The notes beneath the pieces were generated by a model, which did not search any database, was not told where the DNA came from, and worked only from the letters and a program-made list of their open reading frames with translations. The translations under genes were made by a program, and so were the position numbers. From an uncultured Pelagibacteraceae bacterium (GTDB lineage: Bacteria; Pseudomonadota; Alphaproteobacteria; Pelagibacterales; Pelagibacteraceae): a DNA stretch of 50,993 nt. Below are positions 1 through 9,084 of this stretch, piece by piece (positions within the stretch are counted from its first letter, which is position 1; every line of letters begins with the position of its first letter). The DNA lies in assembly GCA_902630915.1 (NCBI GenBank), contig CACOWD010000004.1, forward strand, positions 1 through 50,993, written 5' to 3'.

Positions 1-631
1 GAGTAATTTCTATAAAAAAAAAATTATTTTCAACGTGATAGTCATTTATTAAACTTACACCTTCAATAAAACTTTTTGAAATAATTTTTTTTACTCTCAA
101 ATTACAATCATTAAATAAGTCATTTAGATTTTTATAATAGTTTTTTTCAATTAAAAAGAAGGACATCTCTTGAGAATAAAAATTTCCAAAAAGTCCTATC
201 GGTAAGTTTTCAGTTTTTTTTTTGTCTAATAAATATTTTGTATTAAAAATATGCAAAACTAATTGTTTTTTTTCTATTTGATTAATTTGTGATTTAAGAG
301 AGTTAAGAATGTAGGTAATATTATCTCTCGACAGTTGGGAGCCATTTAATTTTTTAAAACCTGTATAATTGCAAATTGAGCAATTTAAATTGTCTATGAC
401 AACTATTACATCTTTGAAAGTATGGTTTATTTTTTTCTCTATTGAGTAAATATTATCTCTTAAAGAATTACGGGCTAAATCAAAATTATCAATTTTATTG
501 TCCTTAAAGCCTTTGTTATCTGAAATTAATTGTTGTAAATACTTAAAGTTTCCCTCTGACTCCTTCACAACTACAAATTTAAACTTACCTTCGGATATTT
601 CTACGATTAGTGTTAGCAAATTTGAGTTCAT
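1..631 (-). CDS. ftsA: FtsA-like cell division protein, N-terminal part (cut by window edge)
   Basis: An open frame begins with ATG at 629-631 and runs without a stop off the left edge, giving about 210 residues (first residues MNSNLLTLIVEISEGKF). FtsA is the actin-like protein that tethers FtsZ to the membrane. The assignment rests on position just after ftsQ (3-base gap, the usual ddl-ftsQ-ftsA order) and on a weak match to the FtsA fold. A segment LPIGLFGN lines up with the NPxGLxG region of the 1C domain, followed by a predicted strand-helix pattern ending SFIEGVSLI. The nucleotide-binding signatures are poor: IVEISEG stands where E/D-x-G-T is expected, and FFIEIT stands where VVDIGGG is expected. 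It is probably a very divergent FtsA; without the neighbours it would be hard to recognise. Confidence 0.72.
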   Translation of the reverse strand, partial: MNSNLLTLIVEISEGKFKFVVVKESEGNFKYLQQLISDNKGFKDNKIDNFDLARNSLRDNIYSIEKKINHTFKDVIVVIDNLNCSICNYTGFKKLNGSQLSRDNITYILNSLKSQINQIEKKQLVLHIFNTKYLLDKKKTENLPIGLFGNFYSQEMSFFLIEKNYYKNLNDLFNDCNLRVKKIISKSFIEGVSLINDYHVENNFFFIEIT

Positions 632-634
632 TAC

Positions 635-1294
635 TCACTTTAAGATAAGTTGATTTGAAATTCTATAATCAAAAATTTTATATTTGGCAAAATTATCTTG
701 ATCTTTTATATCTAAAAAATTAATTAAACTCTTTTTATAGTTATTAATTGGTAATTTGATTATTTGATTCTTTTTTGTTTTAAGATCCCATCTTTGAGAC
801 TCAAAAAAATAAAGTGATTCTAATAAGTTAAACGGGAAATTTATTGTCTGTAATTCTTTGTAAAAAAACTCAAAATTTTTTTTATCACCAAACACAATAG
901 GCAAAGCTTCAAAATTATTTTTCTTAACAAAACTTACAAGATCTCCTTTGTCAGTGTAATAAAATTTTTTTTTTTTATTTTGTAAAATTACTAAAGGTTT
1001 TTTTTCAAATATTGTTACTTTGACCTTATTTGGATATATTTTTCTTATCTTAAAGCTTTCAATAAATGTGTCGGTCTCTATATGTTTTTTAATATCTTGA
1101 TTTGTAAGTGAAAAAAGATTTTTATCGTATAGAAATGATAAAATTTTTTCTACTTCTAAGTTGCTTAGTAAATAATTATTTTCGATTAAAATTTTTTTTA
1201 TTTTAAATCTAGATGAAACATCCCAATTCTGATTTGTGTTATAGGTGCTGAAAATTAATAAAAGCAATAAAGCAACTAATAACCTTTTTTTCAT
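635..1294 (-). CDS. ftsQ: Cell division protein FtsQ
   Basis: This is a 219-residue bitopic membrane protein. It has a short basic N-terminus, one membrane segment at about residues 4-18, then a POTRA-like domain (about 27-98; FKIKKILIENNYLL through KVKVTIFEKKP) and a beta domain. FtsQ links the early Z-ring proteins to FtsL/FtsB and the septal peptidoglycan synthase in the periplasm. It is shorter than most family members, in keeping with the trimmed proteins of this genome. Its start overlaps the ddl stop by 4 bases (ATGA), and ftsA starts 3 bases after its stop, so it is translated inside the dcw operon. The assignment rests on domain pattern plus position; primary sequence is poorly conserved in this family. 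Confidence 0.88.
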   Translation of the reverse strand: MKKRLLVALLLLLIFSTYNTNQNWDVSSRFKIKKILIENNYLLSNLEVEKILSFLYDKNLFSLTNQDIKKHIETDTFIESFKIRKIYPNKVKVTIFEKKPLVILQNKKKKFYYTDKGDLVSFVKKNNFEALPIVFGDKKNFEFFYKELQTINFPFNLLESLYFFESQRWDLKTKKNQIIKLPINNYKKSLINFLDIKDQDNFAKYKIFDYRISNQLILK

Positions 1295-2235
1295 CTATTA
1301 GTGCTTGCGTCTAGTAATATTTTTTCAACTAAATTATCAAATCTTATTCCATAAAAATTTGCTATTTCGGGAACAAGTGAGAGGTTAGTCATCCCTGGTT
1401 GAGTATTAATTTCTAAAAGGTAAAACCTATTTTTAAAAAATTTAAAGTCTGATCTTGTAACTCCTTTGCATCCTAAAGCCATATGAGCTTTTTTAGCTAT
1501 TTTTAAAATTTGATTGTATTTAGTCTTATCTAATCTTGCTGGCATAATATGTTTGGTTTTAGCTGATTTAGTATATTTTGCTCTATAATCATAGAACAAC
1601 CTTTTAGGCACTAACTCTATAGCTCCCAAAGGAACTCTATTAATAACTGCTGCTTGGATTTCCTGACCACCGATATATTGTTCAAAAATTAATTGATTAT
1701 AATTTTTAAAAAGAAACGAGGAAATTTTTTTTAATTGTTTAACATTTTTTACAATTTTTACTCCTAAACTTGAACCCTCGCTTATTGGTTTAATCACAAC
1801 TGGAAAATGAATTTTATTTTTTATTAATAATTTCTTTATATTTGAAATTTTAAATTCAAAATTAAAAATTGAAAAATATTTAGGTGTTAAAATTTTATTT
1901 CGAATGAAAATTTCTTTTGAAATTGTTTTATTCATTGAATTATACGAACTAATCACTCCTGAATGAGTGTAAGGTATTTTTAAATACTCAAAATAACTTT
2001 GTGCAATACCATCTTCTCCGTCTCGGCCATGTAATGCATTAAATATTACATCTGTTTTTTTTTTATCTATTAAATTTAAATTCTTAAATTTAGGATCAAA
2101 TGTCGAAACTTTATACTTTTTCTTTTTTAAAGCTTTTAAACAAGCCTTTCCAGTATCAAGACTCACTGCTCTTTCACCGGAAGTGCCTCCAAGTACAATC
2201 AAAACCTTTTTAAATTTTTTTTTTTTATTCACCAA
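1291..2235 (-). CDS. ddl: D-alanine--D-alanine ligase
   Basis: Makes the D-Ala-D-Ala dipeptide that MurF adds to the peptidoglycan stem, using ATP. The protein has 314 residues and the ATP-grasp layout: GGTSGERAVS (16-25) binding the first D-Ala, ALHGRDGEDG (67-76), KPISEGSSLGV in the ATP loop, EQYIGGQEI, and EINTQPGMT carrying the magnesium and second-alanine ligands near the C-terminus. The start is uncertain: TTG at 2235 and GTG at 2232 are adjacent, and both overlap the end of murB (by 11 or 8 bases); no ATG fits. A run of 12 A residues on the coding strand lies just inside the gene (2215-2226), encoding KKKK. Gene order murC-murB-ddl-ftsQ is normal for alphaproteobacteria. Confidence 0.95.
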   Translation of the reverse strand: MVNKKKKFKKVLIVLGGTSGERAVSLDTGKACLKALKKKKYKVSTFDPKFKNLNLIDKKKTDVIFNALHGRDGEDGIAQSYFEYLKIPYTHSGVISSYNSMNKTISKEIFIRNKILTPKYFSIFNFEFKISNIKKLLIKNKIHFPVVIKPISEGSSLGVKIVKNVKQLKKISSFLFKNYNQLIFEQYIGGQEIQAAVINRVPLGAIELVPKRLFYDYRAKYTKSAKTKHIMPARLDKTKYNQILKIAKKAHMALGCKGVTRSDFKFFKNRFYLLEINTQPGMTNLSLVPEIANFYGIRFDNLVEKILLDASTNR

Positions 2236-3130
2236 TAATCTTAATCTCCAATTCTAAATTAACTCCGGTTTTTTCACTTACAGTTTTTTTTACTCTATTA
2301 ATAAGTTTCTCGATATCTGCTGATTTAGCTTTTCCTTTGTTTACAAAAAAATTGCAATGTTTTTCAGAAATAACAGCATCGCCCTCTTTAAATTGATTAC
2401 TTCCAGTTTCTTTAATTAGTTCCCAAGCTTTTTTTTTACTATCAATATTTTTAAATGTACTTCCACATGTCTTTAATTGGCTAGGTTGAGATAATTTTTT
2501 TTTATTGATCATTTCTTTTTGCTTTTTATCAATAAATAATCTTTGTATATTTTCGCCTTTCATTTTTGCAGATGTAATTATAAAATGCTTAGGTAAGGAA
2601 GTTCCTCTATAAAAAAAATCTATATCCTTTCGATTAATATTTATTTCCTCACATTTTTCTATATCGATAGCATTAATTGAGATTAATCTCTGCGATATTT
2701 CATTTCCATAACAACCGCTATTCATTATTATAGCACCACCAATAGATCCAGGAATACATGCCAAAAATTCAAAACCGCCTATACCGTTATCTTTCGCAAA
2801 ATCAGCAACTTTTCTATCAAGCGTAGCTGCACCTACTTCAATAATATTTTTATCAATAATATTTATTTTTGAAAAATTAGAACTAAGTTTGATTACCACT
2901 CCTTTAATTCCATTATCTCTAATTAATGTGTTTGAACCTGCACCCAAAATAGTAATTTTTAATTTATTTTTTTTATTTTCTTTTAAAAATTCAATTAATT
3001 GTTTTTTATTTTCAGGTTTAAAAAAATACTCGGCTGGCCCGCCTAAATTAAACCAGCTATAATTAGATAGTTTTTTGTTATTAAAAATCGAATTATTAAA
3101 TTTTTTGATTAGTTCTTGATTTACACTCAT
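2225..3130 (-). CDS. murB: UDP-N-acetylenolpyruvoylglucosamine reductase
   Basis: Reduces UDP-GlcNAc-enolpyruvate to UDP-MurNAc with NADPH and FAD in the cytoplasm. Visible motifs are GAGSNTLIRDNG (FAD-binding), ACIPGSIGGAI with NSGCYGNE, the catalytic serine loop TCGSTFKN, and a C-terminal LELEIKIIG carrying the family's late acidic residue. The frame is open up to 3151, but ATG at 3130 (protein MSVNQELIK) is preferred: it forms an ATGA overlap with the murC stop, giving 301 residues. It sits between murC and ddl with overlaps on both sides. No murA is present in the window. Confidence 0.96.
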   Translation of the reverse strand: MSVNQELIKKFNNSIFNNKKLSNYSWFNLGGPAEYFFKPENKKQLIEFLKENKKNKLKITILGAGSNTLIRDNGIKGVVIKLSSNFSKINIIDKNIIEVGAATLDRKVADFAKDNGIGGFEFLACIPGSIGGAIIMNSGCYGNEISQRLISINAIDIEKCEEININRKDIDFFYRGTSLPKHFIITSAKMKGENIQRLFIDKKQKEMINKKKLSQPSQLKTCGSTFKNIDSKKKAWELIKETGSNQFKEGDAVISEKHCNFFVNKGKAKSADIEKLINRVKKTVSEKTGVNLELEIKIIGE

Positions 3131-4524
3131 AAAATGTTTTTTAATTCCCACATAAATTTTGAAATTTTTCCAGCTCCCATTCCTATTACAATTTCATTAT
3201 TAATTAAATTTTTTTTTAAGAATTTTTCTATATCTTTAAAGTCTTCGATTATTATTACCTGAGTCCTAGAATATTTAGAAATTAATTTTGCAAACTCCAA
3301 TTGATTATATTTATACTCTTTTTTTTCACCAGCAGCATATAGTGGGCAAAGTAAGGTTAAATCAGAATTCTTAAAAGATTCTGCAAATTCTTTTTTTAAT
3401 GATATTACTCTTGTGTATCTGTGAGGTTCAAAAATAGAGATAATATTTCTATCCTTACAAACGTTTTTTACTCCTTCTAAAATACATTTTATTTCGGTTG
3501 GATGGTGAGCATAATCATCATAAAAATCAGTATTATTTTTTGAAAATATTTTAGTCATTCTTCTTTGAACACCTGAAAAATTTTTTAAGGAACTTTTAAT
3601 AATATTCTGGTTGACCCCCAAATTCAAGCAAACAGTAATTGCAGCTGCTGCATTGAGTACATTATGTTTTCCTAATAATTTTAATTTAATATTTTTTATT
3701 TTTTTGTTTTTTTTCTGAACGTTGAGATAACTTAGATCAAAAATTGAATAATTTACATTAAATCTTATATTAGAAATTTTATAGTCCGAAAATTTATCCT
3801 CTCCATATGTTATGATATTTTTGTTTTTAATTTTATTTAAAATCTTTTTAATATTTTTATTATCAATACAAATTATTGATTTTCCAGTTGGAGGAGTTTT
3901 TTCGATAAATTTTATAAAAGAATTTTCAAGATTTTTGAAATTTTTATAAAAATCTAAATGTTCATAATCAATGTTTGTTACAACTGAATAGTTTATAGGA
4001 AGTTTAAGAAAACTACCGTCTGATTCATCTGCTTCTAATATTGCCCAGTCACCTTTTCCGAGTTTTGCGTTGCTTTTGAATGAATTTATAACTCCCCCAT
4101 TAATTATGGTGGGATCAAGCTTCTGGTCTGATAAAATTTTTGATACTAAGGATGTTGTAGTTGTTTTACCGTGAGAACCAGTAATTATAATATTTTTCTT
4201 GCGAGAAACTACATCTGCTAATACTTCTGCCCTGGAGTAAATTGGTATTTTTTTTTCTCTTGCATATCTTATTTCGCTATTATTTTTTTTTATCGCAGAA
4301 GATTTTACTAATATAGTAGATTTTTTTACATTTTTTCTTGAGTGCCCAATGAAAACTTTTATTCCTGCTCGTATACAGCTTGAAGTGTTCTTATTCTTAT
4401 TTTGATCGCTTCCTTGAATTCTAAAACCCATATTTTTCATGATTTGAGCTAACCCACTCATCCCTATGCCTCCGATACCTACGAAATGAATGATTTCTTT
4501 CTGACCTAAATTAATTTTTTTCAT
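3127..4524 (-). CDS. murC: UDP-N-acetylmuramate--L-alanine ligase
   Basis: Adds L-alanine, the first stem residue, to UDP-MurNAc with ATP. The protein has 465 residues and three Mur-ligase domains: an N-terminal Rossmann-like UDP-binding domain (FVGIGGIGMSGLA, 14-26), the central ATP-binding domain with GSHGKTTTTS (116-125) and EADESDGSFL, and a C-terminal domain with DDYAHHPTEI and FEPHRYTR, both hallmarks of MurC. The start overlaps murG by 14 bases and the stop overlaps murB by 4. All family motifs appear intact. Confidence 0.97.
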   Translation of the reverse strand: MKKINLGQKEIIHFVGIGGIGMSGLAQIMKNMGFRIQGSDQNKNKNTSSCIRAGIKVFIGHSRKNVKKSTILVKSSAIKKNNSEIRYAREKKIPIYSRAEVLADVVSRKKNIIITGSHGKTTTTSLVSKILSDQKLDPTIINGGVINSFKSNAKLGKGDWAILEADESDGSFLKLPINYSVVTNIDYEHLDFYKNFKNLENSFIKFIEKTPPTGKSIICIDNKNIKKILNKIKNKNIITYGEDKFSDYKISNIRFNVNYSIFDLSYLNVQKKNKKIKNIKLKLLGKHNVLNAAAAITVCLNLGVNQNIIKSSLKNFSGVQRRMTKIFSKNNTDFYDDYAHHPTEIKCILEGVKNVCKDRNIISIFEPHRYTRVISLKKEFAESFKNSDLTLLCPLYAAGEKKEYKYNQLEFAKLISKYSRTQVIIIEDFKDIEKFLKKNLINNEIVIGMGAGKISKFMWELKNIL

Positions 4525-5608
4525 TAATAATTTTTTTTAAAGCTTGATTAATATTGTTGTAGACGTTTTTGTCAGAATAATGTCTTTGATTTTGTACAAT
4601 TTTAAATAATATTGAGTTATTTTCATGAATATCTTTAATAAGTTTAAAAAGTTTTATCTGTAAATCTTTTTCTTCAATTAAAAAAGAAAAATTTTTTTTT
4701 TTATAATATATGGCATTTTTTAATTGGTGGTTTTCTGCAGAAGATGGAAGAGGTACAGAAATAAAAGGTATATTTGCATTAGTAAGTTCTGATAACATAG
4801 ATGATCCTGATCTTGTGATAGCTAAATTTACTTTAGAAAAATAATCAACAAGGTTGTCACTAAAGTTAAATGTTTCAAATTCAATTTTTGATCTTTCATA
4901 AAAAACTTTTAGTTTCTCAATTTGGTCTGGCAAACATTGCTGATAAATCTTTAATGAAATCCCTTTATTAATACAATCATTAAAAATATTAGGAAGTATC
5001 TCAGCGAATTTTTTTGCTGCTTGGCTGCCCCCAAGAACTAGTATTTTTATTTTTGATATATTTGCAATTTCATTTTTTTTATTTGAAAATTGAAAAATTT
5101 CTTTATTTATTATATTTCCTATCTCTATAACTTTTCCACTATATTTTTGAGGAATTCCTTCAAGCTCCTTATAAGATACAAAAACTTTTTTAGCAAAAGG
5201 TAATAAAAATTTGTTAGCTTTTCCAATTATCAAATTATTTTCATAAATTATAAATTTAATACCAAGAATACTAGCTGCAATACATATAGGAAAAGATGCA
5301 TACCCGCCCATTCCAAATATTATTGAAGGTCTTCTTATAATTAAATGAAAGATGGATCTTACAATAGAATAAAAAATTAATATCAAAGAGTAAAATTTAT
5401 AAAAAATATTTCCTTCAAATATTGGCGTAGAGGGTAAAATAGAAATATTTAAATTTTTGAATTTATTAAGGAATTTAAAAGCTCTTTTATCTGTAACGAT
5501 CTCTACATCATAATTATTATCTATTAAATCTTTTGCTAAGTTACAGCCAGGAAAAACATGTCCTCCAGTGCCGCCAGCAACAATTAAGGTTTTTATTTTT
5601 TTATTCAT
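4511..5608 (-). CDS. murG: MurG, lipid II-forming GlcNAc transferase
   Basis: Transfers GlcNAc from UDP-GlcNAc to lipid I, giving lipid II, on the inner face of the membrane. The protein has 365 residues with the two-lobed GT-B fold: glycine loop GGTGGHVFPG (12-21), MGGYASFP, a second glycine loop LVLGGSQAAKKF, and the C-terminal donor-site stretch SMLSELTNANIPF followed by ENHQLKNA. The usual HEQN motif reads YENN here, a conservative change. It overlaps ftsW by 8 bases and murC by 14, and is part of the continuous dcw transcript. Confidence 0.96.
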   Translation of the reverse strand: MNKKIKTLIVAGGTGGHVFPGCNLAKDLIDNNYDVEIVTDKRAFKFLNKFKNLNISILPSTPIFEGNIFYKFYSLILIFYSIVRSIFHLIIRRPSIIFGMGGYASFPICIAASILGIKFIIYENNLIIGKANKFLLPFAKKVFVSYKELEGIPQKYSGKVIEIGNIINKEIFQFSNKKNEIANISKIKILVLGGSQAAKKFAEILPNIFNDCINKGISLKIYQQCLPDQIEKLKVFYERSKIEFETFNFSDNLVDYFSKVNLAITRSGSSMLSELTNANIPFISVPLPSSAENHQLKNAIYYKKKNFSFLIEEKDLQIKLFKLIKDIHENNSILFKIVQNQRHYSDKNVYNNINQALKKIINEKN

Positions 5609-6728
5609 ATAGATAAGTTTTATTTTTTGTATAATTTAAAATAACTCCAGCGAGTATAGCACTGCCGATTAATGACGATCCACCATAGCTAAGAAAAGGT
5701 AAAGTCATCCCTGTTGTTGGTATTAGGCTAGTGTTCACTCCAACATGAATAAATGTTTGAAATATGAGGAGAGTTACAAGTCCACACAAAGATACTTTAA
5801 TTAATTGGTCCTCTTGATTAATACAATTTTTTATAATTCTAAATGAAATGTATAAAAAAATGTAAATAATCAAAATTGAGATTATTGATCCATACTCTTC
5901 TGTAATTATTGCGATAATATAATCAGTATGAGCTTCGGGTACACTTTCTTTTAAAATTCCCTCTCCCATACCCTGTCCAGTTAAACCTCCAAGTTTTATT
6001 GCATCTAATGCAGAAGATGATTGAAACTTATCTCCTTTAGTAGGATCTAAAAAAGAGGTTAATCGGATAATAATATAGCCAAATTTTTCTGGCATCATCA
6101 ATAAAAGTGAACTGATCGCAATTAAAAAAATTGTAAAAAATCCAATTATATAAGACAAACTTATTCCGGAGATGAAAACTGTAGCAATCCAACTTAACAC
6201 TAATAATATGGTTTGACCTAAATCAGGCTGATCAATAAGCAGAACCACAACGGATGATAGTAGCAAGAAACTAAATAAATATTTAACTTGGGTATTTTTA
6301 AGTTTATGTATATTCAAAACTTTTACTGTAATTAGAATAAAAAAAGGTTTTAAAATTTCGATCGGTTGAAGTCTAAAAAAATAAAAATCTAACCATCTTT
6401 TTGCTCCTTTTACCTCAACGCCTATAAAAGGCACTAATGCGAGGAAAAGAAAGGAAATAATAAATAATGGAATTATAATCCTTTTCAGAATTGAAGTTTC
6501 TAAAAGAGATATAAAAAACATTAAATTTAAAGCTATAAAAGTAAAAATTAAGTGCTTAGTGAAAAAAAAATAATAATCTTTATTCAATCGCTCACCAGCT
6601 AATGACGAGGTAGAGGAGAACGAGAAAAAAAGCCCAAGAAAAAAAAGAATTATAAAACAAAAAAAAATTTTTTTATCGATAATCCTCCAATAATTTACTA
6701 ATTTAAATTTAAATGTATTTTCGTACAT
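5601..6728 (-). CDS. ftsW: FtsW, septal peptidoglycan glycosyltransferase (SEDS family)
   Basis: SEDS-family integral membrane glycan polymerase that works with FtsI at the septum. The protein has 375 residues and about ten hydrophobic segments. Family signatures visible are VEVKGAKRWLDF, FLDPTKGDKFQSSSAL, LGGLTGQGMGEG, PEAHTDYIIAIITEEYG (carrying the conserved acidic residue) and the C-terminal TTGMTLPFLSYGGSS. It overlaps murD by 20 bases and murG by 8. RodA is the only close alternative; location between murD and murG makes FtsW the right call. Confidence 0.96.
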   Translation of the reverse strand: MYENTFKFKLVNYWRIIDKKIFFCFIILFFLGLFFSFSSTSSLAGERLNKDYYFFFTKHLIFTFIALNLMFFISLLETSILKRIIIPLFIISFLFLALVPFIGVEVKGAKRWLDFYFFRLQPIEILKPFFILITVKVLNIHKLKNTQVKYLFSFLLLSSVVVLLIDQPDLGQTILLVLSWIATVFISGISLSYIIGFFTIFLIAISSLLLMMPEKFGYIIIRLTSFLDPTKGDKFQSSSALDAIKLGGLTGQGMGEGILKESVPEAHTDYIIAIITEEYGSIISILIIYIFLYISFRIIKNCINQEDQLIKVSLCGLVTLLIFQTFIHVGVNTSLIPTTGMTLPFLSYGGSSLIGSAILAGVILNYTKNKTYLYE

Positions 6729-7995
6729 AATATTTACTTAATTTTTTAAATTTTTCTCCTCTAATTTCAAAATTTTTAAATTGATCAAATGAAGCTGCGG
6801 CAGGACTAAGAAGAACTGTAATATTTTTTTTTTTTAATCTGCTGGTATCTTTTAATATTTTTTTTATTGATTTTTCGATGTTATTTACAACTTCGTATTT
6901 AACATTATTTTTTAATTGTTTTTTGAAAAAGTCTATATTTTTGCCAATTATGTAAGTTTTTATAATATTTTTTTCAAGACCGTTTAAATTAAATCTGTCG
7001 TTTTTTTTTGGTAATCCGCCAACTATCCAATAAATATTTTCTGTATTCTCTAATGCAAATTTTGTAGCTTGAAATGAAGTTGCCTTTGAGTCATTTATAA
7101 AAGTATAATTTTTTTTCTTAAGAAATATTTCGTATCTATGGGGTAGACCGGAGAATGTTTTTATTGATTTCAAAAAAGAATTTTTACTAATTTTAAATAT
7201 TCTTGAAAGCTCAAACACGTATGACATATTTTCGTCGTTTATATCTGACTTGAGATAAGAATTTTTAATATTTAATTTTAATTTTTGATAATTTTTTAAA
7301 TTAGGAATAATTAATTTACCTAACAATTTTTTTTTTATAAATAGAGACTTGAACTTTTTATTAACAATAGAAAAATGACTTTTCTTTTGATTTTTGAAAA
7401 TTTTAAATTTTGAGGAAATATAATTTCTCATACTTCCATGCCAATCTAAATGATCGTTAGTTATATTTAATAAAATAGCAAAATCAGGAGAAATAAATTT
7501 TGAATGCGCGAGTTGAAAAGATGATGCCTCGATTATAAGAAAACTTTTTTTTTGTATATTTAAATTGAGCAACGGTCTTCCAATATTTCCGCCAAGTATT
7601 GTTTTATATTTATTTTTTTTTAGTAAGTGATCAAGAATTTTGCAAGTTGTAGATTTTCCATTTGTACCAGTAACTACAATGCTTTTAAAAAAGTTTTTTA
7701 ATCTAAAAATTAAATCTAAATCGGTAATGATTTTTTTTTGATATTTTTTTAAAAAATTTCTATTCTTTGATGTCTTAAGGCTTACACCTGGACTCAAAAC
7801 TATATGGTCAACTTTTTTGATAGCTTTATTTAAGTTAGAAGGTCTCCTGTCTTTTAAAAATTTTTTATTATTATCATCCCAAACTTGAAAATTTTTGATA
7901 TTATTATTTTTAAAGAATTTAACTACAGATTTACCTGTTAAACCGAGACCATAGACCAAAAAAGATAATTCTTTAAAATTTTCAGACGAAAGCAT
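6709..7995 (-). CDS. murD: UDP-N-acetylmuramoyl-L-alanine--D-glutamate ligase
   Basis: Adds D-glutamate to UDP-MurNAc-L-Ala with ATP. The protein has 428 residues. The N-terminal domain begins LVYGLGLTGKSV; the central domain has VTGTNGKSTTC (ATP loop) and ITNDHLDWHGSM; the C-terminal domain has FINDSKATS, the family's substrate-binding motif. ATG at 7993-7995 lies 3 bases after the mraY stop. Near its 3' end the coding strand contains a run of 12 A (plus-strand T run 6824-6835), encoding KKK; the frame is intact. Confidence 0.96.
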   Translation of the reverse strand: MLSSENFKELSFLVYGLGLTGKSVVKFFKNNNIKNFQVWDDNNKKFLKDRRPSNLNKAIKKVDHIVLSPGVSLKTSKNRNFLKKYQKKIITDLDLIFRLKNFFKSIVVTGTNGKSTTCKILDHLLKKNKYKTILGGNIGRPLLNLNIQKKSFLIIEASSFQLAHSKFISPDFAILLNITNDHLDWHGSMRNYISSKFKIFKNQKKSHFSIVNKKFKSLFIKKKLLGKLIIPNLKNYQKLKLNIKNSYLKSDINDENMSYVFELSRIFKISKNSFLKSIKTFSGLPHRYEIFLKKKNYTFINDSKATSFQATKFALENTENIYWIVGGLPKKNDRFNLNGLEKNIIKTYIIGKNIDFFKKQLKNNVKYEVVNNIEKSIKKILKDTSRLKKKNITVLLSPAAASFDQFKNFEIRGEKFKKLSKYYVRKYI

Positions 7996-7998
7996 TCA

Positions 7999-9084
7999 TT
8001 ACCTAAGTTTTAGAGTCGCTAACCCCACTAAAGCTAATATTATGGCTATAATCCAAAAACGAATTACAATTGTTGATTCTGCCCATCCTTTTTTTTCAAA
8101 GTGATGATGGATCGGGGCCATTTTAAAAATTCTTTTTCCAGTTAATTTAAACGATATAACTTGAATAATAACTGAAACCGTCTCTAAAACAAATAAACCT
8201 CCAATTATTGCTAAAACAATTTCGTGTTTAACAATTATTGCGATAGCTGCTAAAGATCCTCCTAAAGAAAGCGACCCAGTATCGCCCATAAAAATTTTTG
8301 CAGGAGGGGCATTATACCATAAGAAGCCCAGACAAGAACCAACGATTGATCCGCAAAAAATTGAGAGCTCTCCTACATCAGGAATATATTGAATTCGAAG
8401 ATATTCAGAAAAAATTGTGTTTCCTACAACGTAAGAAATAAGTGTAAATGAAAGTGCCACTAATATAACGGGAACAGTAGCTAGGCCATCAAGACCATCT
8501 GTTAAGTTCACTGCATTAGATGCTCCAATAATAACGAACAGACCAAAAGGTATAAAAAATAGCCCCATTTGGAAAATTAAATTTTTAAAAAAAGGAAAAT
8601 ACAAATTAAATAAATACTCATGATTAGAATATTTGATAAGAATAAAAAGTGCTAACGAACCGATTATTAATTGACCTAAAAATTTATATATTGATTTTAG
8701 TCCTCTTGAATTTTTGTGTTTAATCTTCAAAATATCATCAAGCAGACCTAAACCGCCTAAACTTAAAGAAACAAATATTAGTATCCAAATGTAAATATTT
8801 TGTAAATCTGCCCAGAGAAAAGTGCTAAAAATTATACCAATAATTATTATTACTCCTCCCATAGTTGGAGTTCCAGATTTTTTCACAATATGATCAAGAG
8901 GGCCATCTTGCCTAATAGGACCTGTAATCATTTTCTCAGAAAAAATTTTAATTAAAGGCCCTCCAATTAAAAAAACTATAATTAAAGATGTCATCACAGA
9001 TAGACCGGTTCTGAAAGTCAAATATTTAAACACATTAAAAAAAGAATATTGCTCGATTAGGGATGTGAGAAAGTGAAATAACAT
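7999..9084 (-). CDS. mraY: Phospho-N-acetylmuramoyl-pentapeptide-transferase
   Basis: Integral membrane enzyme that links phospho-MurNAc-pentapeptide to undecaprenyl phosphate, giving lipid I. The protein has 361 residues and about ten membrane segments. Catalytic and magnesium-binding signatures are present: GLLDDILK (aspartate pair), NAVNLTDGLDGLA, FMGDTGSLSLGG and APIHHHFEKKGW. The start directly abuts the murE-murF stop at 9085, and a Shine-Dalgarno-like AGAGG lies 7 bases before the ATG. All key residues seem intact. Confidence 0.97.
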   Translation of the reverse strand: MLFHFLTSLIEQYSFFNVFKYLTFRTGLSVMTSLIIVFLIGGPLIKIFSEKMITGPIRQDGPLDHIVKKSGTPTMGGVIIIIGIIFSTFLWADLQNIYIWILIFVSLSLGGLGLLDDILKIKHKNSRGLKSIYKFLGQLIIGSLALFILIKYSNHEYLFNLYFPFFKNLIFQMGLFFIPFGLFVIIGASNAVNLTDGLDGLATVPVILVALSFTLISYVVGNTIFSEYLRIQYIPDVGELSIFCGSIVGSCLGFLWYNAPPAKIFMGDTGSLSLGGSLAAIAIIVKHEIVLAIIGGLFVLETVSVIIQVISFKLTGKRIFKMAPIHHHFEKKGWAESTIVIRFWIIAIILALVGLATLKLR

